Positions 1 to 5,189 of a DNA stretch of 5,240 bases are shown here, piece by piece (the first letter of the stretch is position 1; each line of letters starts with the position of its first letter). This DNA is from Clostridia bacterium (GTDB taxonomy: Bacteria > Bacillota > Clostridia > Christensenellales > CAG-138), in assembly GCA_016293975.1 (NCBI GenBank), contig JAEDCW010000064.1, forward strand, positions 1-5,240, given 5' to 3'. A model generated the notes under the pieces. The model saw only the letters and a program-made list of their open reading frames with translations, was not told the origin of the DNA and did no database searches. Both the position numbers and the translations under genes were made by a program.

Positions 1-241
1 GGAGCCAAAGCGTCTCATATCCGCTCATGCGCTTATAACGGATGAGTATATCTTGCAATGTCTCATCCAGTGCATGACCCATATGCAGTTGGCCTGTAAT
101 GTTGGGTGGCGGGATAACGATGCAGTAGGGCGGCTTTTCGGGGTTTACCTTTGCGTGAAAGTAACCCTTTTTGAGCCACTGTGTGTAGAGCTTGTCTTCT
201 ACTGTGTTGTGGTCATAGCTTTTGGGCATATCAATTGCCAT
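1..241 (-). CDS. valS: Valyl-tRNA synthetase, N-terminal part (cut by window edge)
   Basis: Class I aminoacyl-tRNA synthetase that charges tRNA-Val with valine in the cytoplasm. Only the first 80 codons are present; the gene continues past the left edge. The visible protein begins MAIDMPKSYDHNTVEDKLY. It carries the ValS signature PPPNITGQLHMGHAL at residues 44-58, which contains the HIGH-type ATP-binding motif as HMGH (53-56). The aromatic-rich stretch before it (YTQWLKKGYF, 19-28) is also typical. The ATG at 241-239 is chosen because GGAGGTG lies at 254-248, 6 bases upstream. The gene follows a T-box riboswitch with a GTC valine specifier, which independently supports valine rather than isoleucine or leucine. 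Expression should rise when uncharged tRNA-Val accumulates. Identity is very secure; intactness of the rest cannot be judged. Confidence 0.96.
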   Translation of the reverse strand, partial: MAIDMPKSYDHNTVEDKLYTQWLKKGYFHAKVNPEKPPYCIVIPPPNITGQLHMGHALDETLQDILIRYKRMSGYETLWL

Positions 242-255
242 AGTGTGCACCTCCG

Positions 256-297
256 AAAATAAATAAAGACCCTACTCATCAAAGGACGAGAGGGTCT
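256..297 (-). terminator. Rho-independent terminator of the valS T-box
   Basis: On the minus strand AGACCCT (297-291) pairs with AGGGTCT (273-267). The inner arms CTCGTC (290-285) and GATGAG (280-275) also pair, with one G-U wobble and a single bulged base, closing on a CTTT loop. A T-rich tract, TTATTTATTTT, follows at 266-256. The upstream arm directly abuts the T-box antiterminator sequence, so the two folds plausibly compete, as expected for this riboswitch class. Confidence 0.93.
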
Positions 298-495
298 GCC
301 CGTGGTACCACCTTTGTTGAATGCTTACGCATTCCACTCAAACGCTGTAACGCTGCGTTGCGCTCAAAGCTACATATCGCAATGAGTGGCTCGAAAGCGA
401 CATTCCGCCGTTGACAACATGATAAATCTTCCAGCCGATGGATTCATCTCTCTGTCGGTGTCAAAAGGCGTACTCCTCTTTGTCATAGCCGATTA
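256..495 (-). promoter_or_regulatory. T-box riboswitch leader of valS, GTC (Val) specifier
   Basis: tRNA-sensing leader that allows readthrough into valS when uncharged tRNA-Val binds. All hallmarks are readable on the minus strand. Stem I has the S-turn AGTA (474-471), paired arms CGCC/GGCG (470-467 with 409-406) and TTGACA/TGTCAA (464-459 with 416-411). The AG-bulge element AGAGAGATGA is at 453-444 and the distal element GGCTGGAAG at 436-428. The other half of the S-turn, GAA (405-403), is followed by the specifier GTC (401-399), a valine codon. A perfect hairpin, GAATGC-GTAA-GCATTC, lies at 334-319. The T-box motif AAGGTGGTACCACGG covers 314-300. Its TGGT can pair with an ACCA tRNA end, fitting the A discriminator usual for tRNA-Val. 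The terminator follows. The 5' end is inferred from the promoter. Confidence 0.95.
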
Positions 496-501
496 CGATG
501 T

Positions 502-530
502 ATTTTAGCATACGAAAAAGTGGTGTGCAA
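502..530 (-). promoter_or_regulatory. Sigma-A-type promoter of the valS T-box transcript
   Basis: TTGCAC (530-525) is followed by a 17-base spacer and TAAAAT (507-502), each close to TTGACA and TATAAT. The predicted start near 495 places the whole T-box inside the transcript. The -35 box begins only 3 bases after the stop codon of the upstream small gene. Confidence 0.82.
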
Positions 531-533
531 CAG

Positions 534-824
534 TTATTTGCCCATCATGGACAGAATTTGGCCGAGTTTTTGTTTCATTTCGTCGTTAAGCATGGGGGAG
601 ACGGCATTGGCGAATTGATAAAGCTGTGCATCGGTTATATCACCGCGGCTGCGCATAGAAAGCAATTCGTTTACAAGTTGTCCCTCAGACATTGATGAAT
701 ATTGAGAAAGAGCGCTCTGTATATCCTCTGTACTGATACCGAGAATTCCCTGTATGGGCTGGTTTGGATTCTGTGTTCCTTCGGGTTCTTTATTCCCCAT
801 TATATCGCGAAGACTGCGTTTCAT
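534..824 (-). CDS. Small conserved-looking protein of unknown function (96 aa)
   Basis: I do not recognise a named family. The 96-residue product is soluble-looking, with no signal peptide or membrane segment. A polar, Pro/Asn/Gln-rich N-terminal stretch (about 10-25) precedes predicted amphipathic helices: STEDIQSALSQYSSM (31-45), SEGQLVNELLSMRSRG (46-61), DAQLYQFANAVSPML (65-79) and EMKQKLGQILSMMG (82-95). Residues 58-79 match residues 34-55 of the divergently encoded 161-residue protein without gaps, so the two may be related or partners. The start at 824 is preferred because GAGGTG (836-831) lies 6 bases upstream; the ATG at 830 abuts that site and is too close. A promoter with TATAAT lies upstream. 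No terminator is seen after the stop, so its transcript should run into the valS T-box. Real coding is supported by the ribosome binding site, the promoter and the shared motif. Function is unknown; a scaffold or interaction role is only a guess. Confidence 0.8.
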   Translation of the reverse strand: MKRSLRDIMGNKEPEGTQNPNQPIQGILGISTEDIQSALSQYSSMSEGQLVNELLSMRSRGDITDAQLYQFANAVSPMLNDEMKQKLGQILSMMGK

Positions 825-830
825 GTACAT

Positions 831-836
831 CACCTC
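831..836 (-). promoter_or_regulatory. Ribosome binding site deciding the start of the 96 aa gene
   Basis: GAGGTG on the minus strand sits 6 bases before the ATG at 824-822. It directly touches the alternative ATG at 830-828, which makes the inner ATG the better start. Confidence 0.7.
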
Positions 837-855
837 GGTTTATTCTATGTGTGTG

Positions 856-884
856 ATTATAGAATTGTGACGAAAACATGATAA
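856..884 (-). promoter_or_regulatory. Sigma-A-type promoter for the 96 aa gene
   Basis: On the minus strand TTATCA (884-879, 4 of 6 consensus bases), a 17-base spacer and a perfect TATAAT (861-856) lie upstream of the small gene. The predicted start near 849 leaves a short leader of about 25 bases. The element occupies the intergenic space shared with the divergent gene, so the two promoters may interfere. Confidence 0.7.
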
Positions 885-926
885 CTTGCATATTAATGCT
901 ATAGAGAAATTCTGAAGGAGGCACAC

Positions 927-1412
927 ATGCAAAGAACAATGCAACAGGGGACACCGGCACAAAGGCAGCAACCTTATGTTGAACAAGGTTCTTCGGAACC
1001 CTCACCCGCCTTGCTCATGGCGAGGCGTATTCGTGCGGAGCAGGGAATAGATCAGTTAAAGAGGTTCCTTATGGCGATAGAACCATTTGTAGCACCTGCG
1101 GAAAGGGAGGGCATAGCGAACAGCATGGGTATACACATCGAACCGTTACCGCCTCCCAATCAGGAGAGACCGCAGCCAAACATGAACAACGGCATGCCTT
1201 TTGGCCAAGGTACATTCAATCAAGGCGGAATGAACCCGATGTATCTTTTGCAGAACCTGATGGGACGCGGAAATGGTATGGGTGGAATGGGAAACATGGG
1301 GAATATGGGCGGTATGGGTGGAATGGGTGGAATGGGCGGCAATGCGCAGGGGCTCGATCCGATGATGCTCGCTCAGCTTATGAATATGATGGGTGGTACA
1401 AAAAAACAGTAA
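927..1412 (+). CDS. Met/Gly-rich protein of unknown function (161 aa)
   Basis: No named family recognised. Residues 1-25 are Gln-rich and probably disordered. A helical segment at 28-68 (ALLMARRIRAEQ onward, including QLKRFLMAIEPFV) shares an ungapped motif with the divergent 96-residue protein. Residues 72-102 are rich in Pro, Asn and Gly. A short helix-like NPMYLLQNLMG (103-113) precedes seven consecutive Gly/Asn-Met-Gly triplets (117-137), and a similar helix, DPMMLAQLMNMMGG (144-157), follows before a basic tail. Methionine makes up 22 of 161 residues. There is no signal peptide or membrane helix. The ATG is set by AAGGAGG (915-921), 5 bases upstream. The repeat recalls the GGM tail of GroEL, but nothing else does. 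A promoter is not clear; TGCTATAGA (897-905) could be a weak extended -10. A self-assembling or structural protein, possibly spore-related, is speculation. Confidence 0.82.
   Translation: MQRTMQQGTPAQRQQPYVEQGSSEPSPALLMARRIRAEQGIDQLKRFLMAIEPFVAPAEREGIANSMGIHIEPLPPPNQERPQPNMNNGMPFGQGTFNQGGMNPMYLLQNLMGRGNGMGGMGNMGNMGGMGGMGGMGGNAQGLDPMMLAQLMNMMGGTKKQ
1275..1337 (+). repeat. Seven tandem 9-base units encoding (G/N)-M-G
   Basis: Units of the form GGN-ATG-GGN run head to tail in frame, with units 3 and 4 carrying Asn codons (AAC, AAT) in the first position. Third-base variation (GGT, GGA, GGC, GGG) shows the repeat is held at protein level and is not a very recent DNA expansion. The last three units are nearly identical and could still slip in frame. 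Confidence 0.9.
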
Positions 1413-1421
1413 GGGAAATTG

Positions 1422-1451
1422 TTGCCAGGCAACTGATCTATCGTTTATAAT
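1422..1451 (+). promoter_or_regulatory. Sigma-A-type promoter for the nth-obg-yhbY-trmL run
   Basis: TTGCCA (1422-1427, 5 of 6 consensus bases), an 18-base spacer and a perfect TATAAT (1446-1451) lie between the Met/Gly-rich gene and nth. A start near 1458 leaves a leader of about 25 bases that includes the nth ribosome binding site. The -35 box overlaps a small inverted repeat, GTTGC-CAG-GCAAC (1421-1433). Confidence 0.78.
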
Positions 1452-1482
1452 AAAAAGCTAGATTATCACATGAGGTGAGACG

Positions 1483-2127
1483 ATGACACAGCATGATATA
1501 GAGCTTGCATTGAAACTCCTTGAGGAAGCTTATCCGGATGCAAAGCCGGAGCTTCACCATTCGAGCCCTTTTGAGCTACTCATCGCTACTATATTGAGCG
1601 CGCAGTGTACGGATAAACGTGTTAATCTTTGTACGGAAGTGTTGTTTCGTGACCATAACACTGCAGAGAGCATCGCCTCGATGACGGAAGCTGAATTGAC
1701 GCCTTATATCAAGCCATGTGGTCTGTATAAGACTAAGTGTGCCAACATACTCGCTACTTGCAGAATACTGGTAGATGAGTACGGAGGAAACGTTCCCGAT
1801 TCCGTGGACAAGCTGACGAAGCTCCCCGGAGTGGGGAGGAAAACCGCAAACGTGGTGGTATCCAATGCATTTAATATACCCGCAATAGCGGTGGACACCC
1901 ATGTGGCGCGCCTGTCGCAGCGGATAGGTTTTGCGGATACATCTGACGTTGCAAAAATCGAAAAACGACTGAATGATATCATACCCCGGGAGAATTGGTC
2001 AAAGGCGCATCATTGGCTTATATTCCACGGCAGAAGAGTATGCTTTGCGAGAAATCCTGCTTGCGATGTATGTACGCTGACGGGGGTCTGTAAATACTAC
2101 AAAGAAACGAAAGAGAAGGTTAATTGA
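1483..2127 (+). CDS. nth: Endonuclease III (DNA glycosylase/AP lyase)
   Basis: Base-excision repair enzyme that removes oxidised pyrimidines and cleaves the abasic site by beta-elimination. The 214-residue length matches the family. The helix-hairpin-helix LPGVGRKTANVVV (114-126) contains the catalytic Lys120. The catalytic Asp138 lies in IAVDTHVARLSQR (135-147). The [4Fe-4S] ligands follow the C-x6-C-x2-C-x5-C pattern at C187, C194, C197 and C203. These positions coincide with the numbering of the E. coli enzyme. Q41 in LSAQCTD (38-44) fits the helix-capping glutamine region. GAGGTG (1472-1477) lies 5 bases before the ATG. The stop overlaps the obg start by one base (TGATG), implying translational coupling. 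It leads a putative four-gene operon from its own promoter; the other members act on ribosomes and tRNA, so the grouping is probably one of expression rather than function. Confidence 0.98.
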   Translation: MTQHDIELALKLLEEAYPDAKPELHHSSPFELLIATILSAQCTDKRVNLCTEVLFRDHNTAESIASMTEAELTPYIKPCGLYKTKCANILATCRILVDEYGGNVPDSVDKLTKLPGVGRKTANVVVSNAFNIPAIAVDTHVARLSQRIGFADTSDVAKIEKRLNDIIPRENWSKAHHWLIFHGRRVCFARNPACDVCTLTGVCKYYKETKEKVN

Positions 2128-3395
2128 TGCAGTTTGTAGATAAAGCTAAAATATTCATAAAAGCGGGAGACGGCGGTGACGGTTGTTCGTCGTTCCACAG
2201 AGAGAAATTCGTTCAGCGCGGGGGACCCGATGGCGGAGACGGAGGCAAGGGCGGAAGCGTTATCGTATATGCCGACCCGAATATGAGCACACTGCTCGAT
2301 TTCAAGTACTCTAAGCACTTCAGAGCTCAGAGAGGCGACAACGGCAGGGCTCAGCTTCAGCGCGGAAAAAATGGCGAAGACCTCATAATTAAGGTTCCCG
2401 TGGGTACTTTGATTCGGGATATCGAGACGGGCAGGATTGTTGCAGATATGAATAAGCCCGGAAGACAGAGGGTGCTTCTGCATGGTGGCAAGGGAGGCAA
2501 GGGCAATGCGCGTTTTGCTACACCAACACGACAGGCACCGAGGTTTTCTCAGCCGGGTCAGAAGACGACAGAGCACGAGGTTGAGCTTGAATTGAAGACC
2601 ATTGCGGATGTCGGTCTTATTGGGCTTCCGAATGTTGGAAAATCGACGATACTTTCGGTGCTCACGAGCGCAAAACCCAAGATTGCCAATTACCATTTTA
2701 CAACGCTTACGCCGAATCTGGGCGTTGTAAAGCGCTATGACACGACATTTGTGCTCGCAGACATCCCCGGACTTATCGAGGGTGCCGCAGACGGCGCAGG
2801 TCTGGGACATGATTTCCTTAGACATATCGAGCGTACAAGAATGCTCGTGCACGTTGTCGATATATCTGGATGTGAGGGAAGAAATCCGATAGAGGATTAC
2901 TATAAGATAAACAACGAGCTTGCAAAATACAGCGAGAGACTGGCCGCTCTGCCTCAGCTAATTGCAGCAAACAAAATGGATATAACGGGAGCCGATGAAT
3001 ACCTGTACTTCCTGCGAGAGGAACTAAAGGATAAGAATGTGATGATATTCCCGGTATCCGCCGCCACTGTAAAGGGCTTCGACGCATTACTCGATGAGAT
3101 AGTAAAGGTGCTTGCGACGCTCCCTAAGACATTCGAGTACGACGAAGAGGACTTCGACGCTGAGGTTCCGTATGAAAAGGGCTTCAGAATCGAAAAGGAT
3201 GGCGATGTGTTCGTTGTTATAGGCGGATCAGTCGATTATATACTCGATACCACATACGCAGAGGATGAGCAGTCGATGCGCCGCTTTCAGCAGTACCTCA
3301 TAAACGAGGGTATCATTCGAGCGCTCAGAGATGCAGGCGCTACAGAGGACAGCGTTGTACGTATGGGCGAGTGGGAGTTTGACTTCATAGAGTAG
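2127..3395 (+). CDS. obg: Obg/CgtA GTPase, ribosome assembly
   Basis: Essential GTP-binding protein that acts in late 50S subunit assembly and is linked to stress and (p)ppGpp signalling. The 422 residues hold three domains. The glycine-rich Obg fold (1-158) includes the GDGGDG and GGPDGGDGGKGG loops. The G domain has G1 GLPNVGKST (166-174), G2 FTTLTPNLG (191-199), G3 DIPGLIEGA (212-220), G4 NKMD (282-285) and G5 SA (311-312). The OCT domain follows at about 345-422, with the typical end RMGEWEFDFIE. The ATG at 2127 overlaps the nth stop; GAGAAGG (2113-2119) lies 7 bases upstream. A TTG at 2124 would add one Met and is less likely. yhbY follows 20 bases downstream, a neighbour kept in many Bacillota. 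The usual rplU-rpmA genes upstream are absent. Confidence 0.98.
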   Translation: MQFVDKAKIFIKAGDGGDGCSSFHREKFVQRGGPDGGDGGKGGSVIVYADPNMSTLLDFKYSKHFRAQRGDNGRAQLQRGKNGEDLIIKVPVGTLIRDIETGRIVADMNKPGRQRVLLHGGKGGKGNARFATPTRQAPRFSQPGQKTTEHEVELELKTIADVGLIGLPNVGKSTILSVLTSAKPKIANYHFTTLTPNLGVVKRYDTTFVLADIPGLIEGAADGAGLGHDFLRHIERTRMLVHVVDISGCEGRNPIEDYYKINNELAKYSERLAALPQLIAANKMDITGADEYLYFLREELKDKNVMIFPVSAATVKGFDALLDEIVKVLATLPKTFEYDEEDFDAEVPYEKGFRIEKDGDVFVVIGGSVDYILDTTYAEDEQSMRRFQQYLINEGIIRALRDAGATEDSVVRMGEWEFDFIE

Positions 3396-3415
3396 ATGAA
3401 AGGAATATACACGAG

Positions 3416-3703
3416 ATGATCACAGGCAAGCAGAGAGCCACGCTTAGGAGCATGGCAAATACTATACAGCCTATCTTTCAGATAGGAAAGGGTGGGCTTA
3501 CACCTGCATTGACACAGCAGCTTGACGATGCGCTTGAAGCGAGGGAGCTTATAAAAGTAAGCGTTCTCGAAACGTGCGAGATTACTCCGAAGGAAGCAGG
3601 AGAGACCGCCGCGCAGCGCACAAAGTCTGAGCTCGTTCAGACCATAGGCCGTAAGTTCGTGCTTTACAGAGCCTCAAAGGATAATAAGCGCATAGAGTTA
3701 TAA
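3416..3703 (+). CDS. yhbY: YhbY/YqeI family ribosome-assembly RNA-binding protein
   Basis: Single-domain CRS1-YhbY protein of 95 residues, the full family length. Family members bind pre-50S particles. The start ITGKQRATLRSMANTIQPIF (2-21) and the KH-like loop QIGKGGLT (22-29) are diagnostic, and the helical middle with KVSVLETC (47-54) and the closing GRKFVLYR (78-85) agree. AAAGGA (3399-3404) lies 11 bases before the ATG, a slightly long spacing. Its place right after obg fits a shared role in large-subunit maturation. The trmL start follows only 2 bases after its stop. Confidence 0.95.
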   Translation: MITGKQRATLRSMANTIQPIFQIGKGGLTPALTQQLDDALEARELIKVSVLETCEITPKEAGETAAQRTKSELVQTIGRKFVLYRASKDNKRIEL

Positions 3704-3705
3704 TT

Positions 3706-4167
3706 ATGTTCAATGTGGTAATTGTAGAGCCTGAGATTCCGCAGAACACAGGTAATATTTCACGCACCTGTGTCGTAACGAATACCACTTTGCACCTTGT
3801 AAGGCCGTTTGGTTTTGAGATTTCCGACAGAACGCTCAAGCGTGCGGGTCTCGACTATTGGAAGGACCTCAATGTATTCTATTACGACAGCTTTGAACAG
3901 GTAGTAGAGCTGAATAAGGGTGCAAGGTTTTTTATGGCATCGACGCATGCGAAGAAAAACTATGCCGATGTGATGTATAAAGACGGTGATTTCTTGGTAT
4001 TTGGCAAGGAAACGGCAGGGCTGGGCGAGAGACTGCTTTCAATGTTTCCCGAGAACGATATACGCATACCTATGATGCCCGATCAAAGGTCGCTCAATCT
4101 GTCCAATTCCGTGGCAATCGTACTTTACGAAGCACTGAGACAAACACAGTTTCGAGGACTTGAGTAA
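3706..4167 (+). CDS. trmL: tRNA (cytidine/uridine-34 2'-O)-methyltransferase, SPOUT family
   Basis: SAM-dependent enzyme that methylates the ribose of wobble nucleotide 34 in certain leucine tRNAs, known as TrmL/YibK (CspR in Bacillus). The 153-residue protein is a minimal SPOUT fold of normal length. Family motifs are in order: PEIPQNTGNISRTC (9-22), HLVRPFGFEISDRTLKRAGLDYW (30-52), FGKETAGL (99-106), and the trefoil-knot SAM-binding end IPMMPDQRSLNLSNSVAIVLYEALRQ (121-146). The start is 2 bases after the yhbY stop with only a weak purine stretch upstream, so translation probably depends on coupling. It appears to be the last gene of the nth-obg-yhbY run. The exact tRNA targets in this organism are inferred from the family. 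Confidence 0.95.
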   Translation: MFNVVIVEPEIPQNTGNISRTCVVTNTTLHLVRPFGFEISDRTLKRAGLDYWKDLNVFYYDSFEQVVELNKGARFFMASTHAKKNYADVMYKDGDFLVFGKETAGLGERLLSMFPENDIRIPMMPDQRSLNLSNSVAIVLYEALRQTQFRGLE

Positions 4168-4202
4168 TATATTCTTTTTATGCGAAAAAAAGCGTAAATA
4201 TA
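4168..4202 (+). terminator. Possible weak terminator after trmL
   Basis: TTTATGC (4177-4183) can pair with GCGTAAA (4192-4198) across an 8-base GAAAAAAA loop, with one G-U wobble, and TATAT/ATATA (4168-4172, 4198-4202) could extend it. The stem is AT-rich and no T-run follows, so it is not a canonical rho-independent terminator. It does separate the trmL stop from the rplM promoter. Confidence 0.3.
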
Positions 4203-4203
4203 C

Positions 4204-4232
4204 TTGACAGTCAAGGCTTGATTTTATAGAAT
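4204..4232 (+). promoter_or_regulatory. Strong sigma-A-type promoter of rplM-rpsI
   Basis: A perfect TTGACA (4204-4209), a 17-base spacer and TAGAAT (4227-4232, 5 of 6) make this the best promoter in the window, as expected for ribosomal protein genes. The predicted start near 4239 gives a leader of about 100 bases. Confidence 0.88.
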
Positions 4233-4238
4233 AAGGGC

Positions 4239-4327
4239 TGTGCTTTGGATAATGGACGTGTAGTGCCCACGTGCCCCGGAAAGCAGTGCTGCATACATAG
4301 CCAGGCAACAAAGATTACAACAAAAAC
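4239..4327 (+). promoter_or_regulatory. Structured rplM 5' leader, probable L13 autoregulatory leader
   Basis: The leader between the predicted transcript start and the ribosome binding site can fold. An outer stem pairs TGCTTT (4241-4246) with AAAGCA (4280-4285). Within it GGACGTG (4254-4260) pairs with CACGTGCC (4268-4275), with one bulged G and the loop TAGTGCC. L13 leaders are a known class in Bacillota, thought to bind L13 and repress the rplM-rpsI operon. Assignment to that class rests on position and this fold, not on a covariance search. The remainder (4286-4327) is A-rich and looks unstructured. Confidence 0.6.
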
Positions 4328-4339
4328 GGAGGAAGTGCC

Positions 4340-4774
4340 ATGAAGACATATATGGCAAATGGCGAAACCGTCGAGCGCAAGTGGTATGTAGTTGACGCAG
4401 AAGGCATGGTTCTTGGTCGTCTCGCATCACAGGTAGCCGCTATACTTCGCGGTAAGCATAAGCCCATTTTTACCCCTCATGTGGACACAGGGGATTACGT
4501 TATCATTATCAATGCAGACAAGGTTGTTCTTACAGGAAAGAAGCTTGAGCAGAAGAAGTACTACCATCACAGTGGTTATGTCGGAGGTCTTAAGGAGATT
4601 TCTTACAAGACACTGCTCCAGAAGAAGCCTGAGTTCGCTGTATATGAGGCAATTCGTCTGATGATGCCCAAGGGACCGCTCGGCAGGCAGATGCTCAAGA
4701 AGGTTAAGATTTATCGCGGTAGCGAACATAACCATGTAGCTCAGCAGCCCGAAGTTCTCGAACTCAAGAAATAG
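4340..4774 (+). CDS. rplM: 50S ribosomal protein L13
   Basis: Early-assembling large-subunit protein that binds 23S rRNA. The 144-residue length is normal for Bacillota. Recognisable segments are MKTYMANGETVERKWYVVDA at the start, GRLASQVAAILRGKHKP (26-42), the VDTGDYVIIINADKVVLTGKK block (48-68), KKYYHHSGYVGGLKE (72-86) and MMPKGPLGRQMLKKVKIYRG (108-127). The ATG is set by GGAGGA (4328-4333), 6 bases upstream. It is transcribed with rpsI, whose start is 13 bases beyond its stop; this pair is nearly universal in bacteria. Control is likely through the preceding leader. Confidence 0.98.
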   Translation: MKTYMANGETVERKWYVVDAEGMVLGRLASQVAAILRGKHKPIFTPHVDTGDYVIIINADKVVLTGKKLEQKKYYHHSGYVGGLKEISYKTLLQKKPEFAVYEAIRLMMPKGPLGRQMLKKVKIYRGSEHNHVAQQPEVLELKK

Positions 4775-4778
4775 GGGG
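4774..4778 (+). promoter_or_regulatory. Ribosome binding site deciding the rpsI start
   Basis: GGGGG begins on the last base of the rplM stop codon. It is 9 bases before the ATG at 4788 but only 3 bases before the upstream in-frame ATG at 4782, so 4788 is favoured. Confidence 0.65.
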
Positions 4779-4787
4779 AACATGACC

Positions 4788-5189
4788 ATGAAGAAAAAGA
4801 TTGACAATTTGTTTCTCGGTACAGGAAGACGTAAGAGCTCATGCGCCCGCGTTCGTCTGATCCCCGGTACAGGTAATATCACAATCAACAAGCGCGATAT
4901 AGAAGACTATTTTGGCCTCGAAACGTTGAAGATGATTGTACGCGCACCCTTGAACCTCACCAATACGCTCGGCAAGTTTGACGTTCTTGTCAATGTTCGC
5001 GGCGGTGGTACAACAGGTCAAGCCGGTGCGATCCGTCACGGTATTTCAAGGGCTCTTCTGGATTTCGATCCCGAACTTAGAGGTGCTCTGAAGAAGGCCG
5101 GTTTCCTCACACGTGACCCGAGAATGAAGGAGAGAAAGAAGTACGGCCTCAAGGCCGCACGGCGCGCACCTCAGTTCAGCAAGAGATAA
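4788..5189 (+). CDS. rpsI: 30S ribosomal protein S9
   Basis: Small-subunit head protein whose C-terminal tail reaches the P-site tRNA. With the start at 4788 it has 133 residues, close to the usual 130. Starting at the in-frame ATG at 4782 would add only Met-Thr, but that ATG is too near the ribosome binding site. Typical segments are GTGRRKSSCARVRLIPGTG, then VNVRGGGTTGQAGAIRHGIS, LTRDPRMKERKKYGLKAARR, and the invariant tail ending in FSKR. The tail is complete and undisturbed, so nothing has disrupted the gene at its 3' end. It forms an operon with rplM. No complete terminator is visible before the window ends. Confidence 0.98.
   Translation: MKKKIDNLFLGTGRRKSSCARVRLIPGTGNITINKRDIEDYFGLETLKMIVRAPLNLTNTLGKFDVLVNVRGGGTTGQAGAIRHGISRALLDFDPELRGALKKAGFLTRDPRMKERKKYGLKAARRAPQFSKR

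Noticed and set aside
53..262. Plus-strand frame opposite the valS start
   Set aside because: It is a shadow of valS: the minus strand encodes the PPPNITGQLHMGHAL signature with a proper ribosome binding site.
319..334. GAATGC/GCATTC hairpin as an independent element
   Set aside because: It sits inside the valS leader just upstream of the antiterminator, where T-box RNAs normally carry a variable stem, so it belongs to the riboswitch.
1267..1345. Gly-Met repeat taken as a GroEL C-terminal tail
   Set aside because: The rest of the 161-residue protein has no chaperonin sequence and the repeat is internal, so the likeness is only compositional.
1421..1433. GTTGC-CAG-GCAAC inverted repeat as a terminator of the Met/Gly-rich gene
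   Set aside because: The stem is only 5 bp with no T-run after it, and it overlaps the -35 box of the nth promoter. It may be an operator, but there is no further support.
1576..1982. Two overlapping minus-strand frames opposite nth
   Set aside because: Both are antisense to nth with its full set of catalytic and cluster residues, and neither has start signals.
2097..2852. Open frame of 251 codons on the minus strand opposite obg
   Set aside because: It lies antisense to a fully recognised Obg gene, has no ribosome binding site or family resemblance, and its Cys/Arg-rich composition is typical of a shadow frame.
4427..4891. Open frame of 154 codons on the minus strand across rplM and rpsI
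   Set aside because: It is antisense to two ribosomal protein genes and reads as low-quality Leu-rich sequence; a shadow frame.
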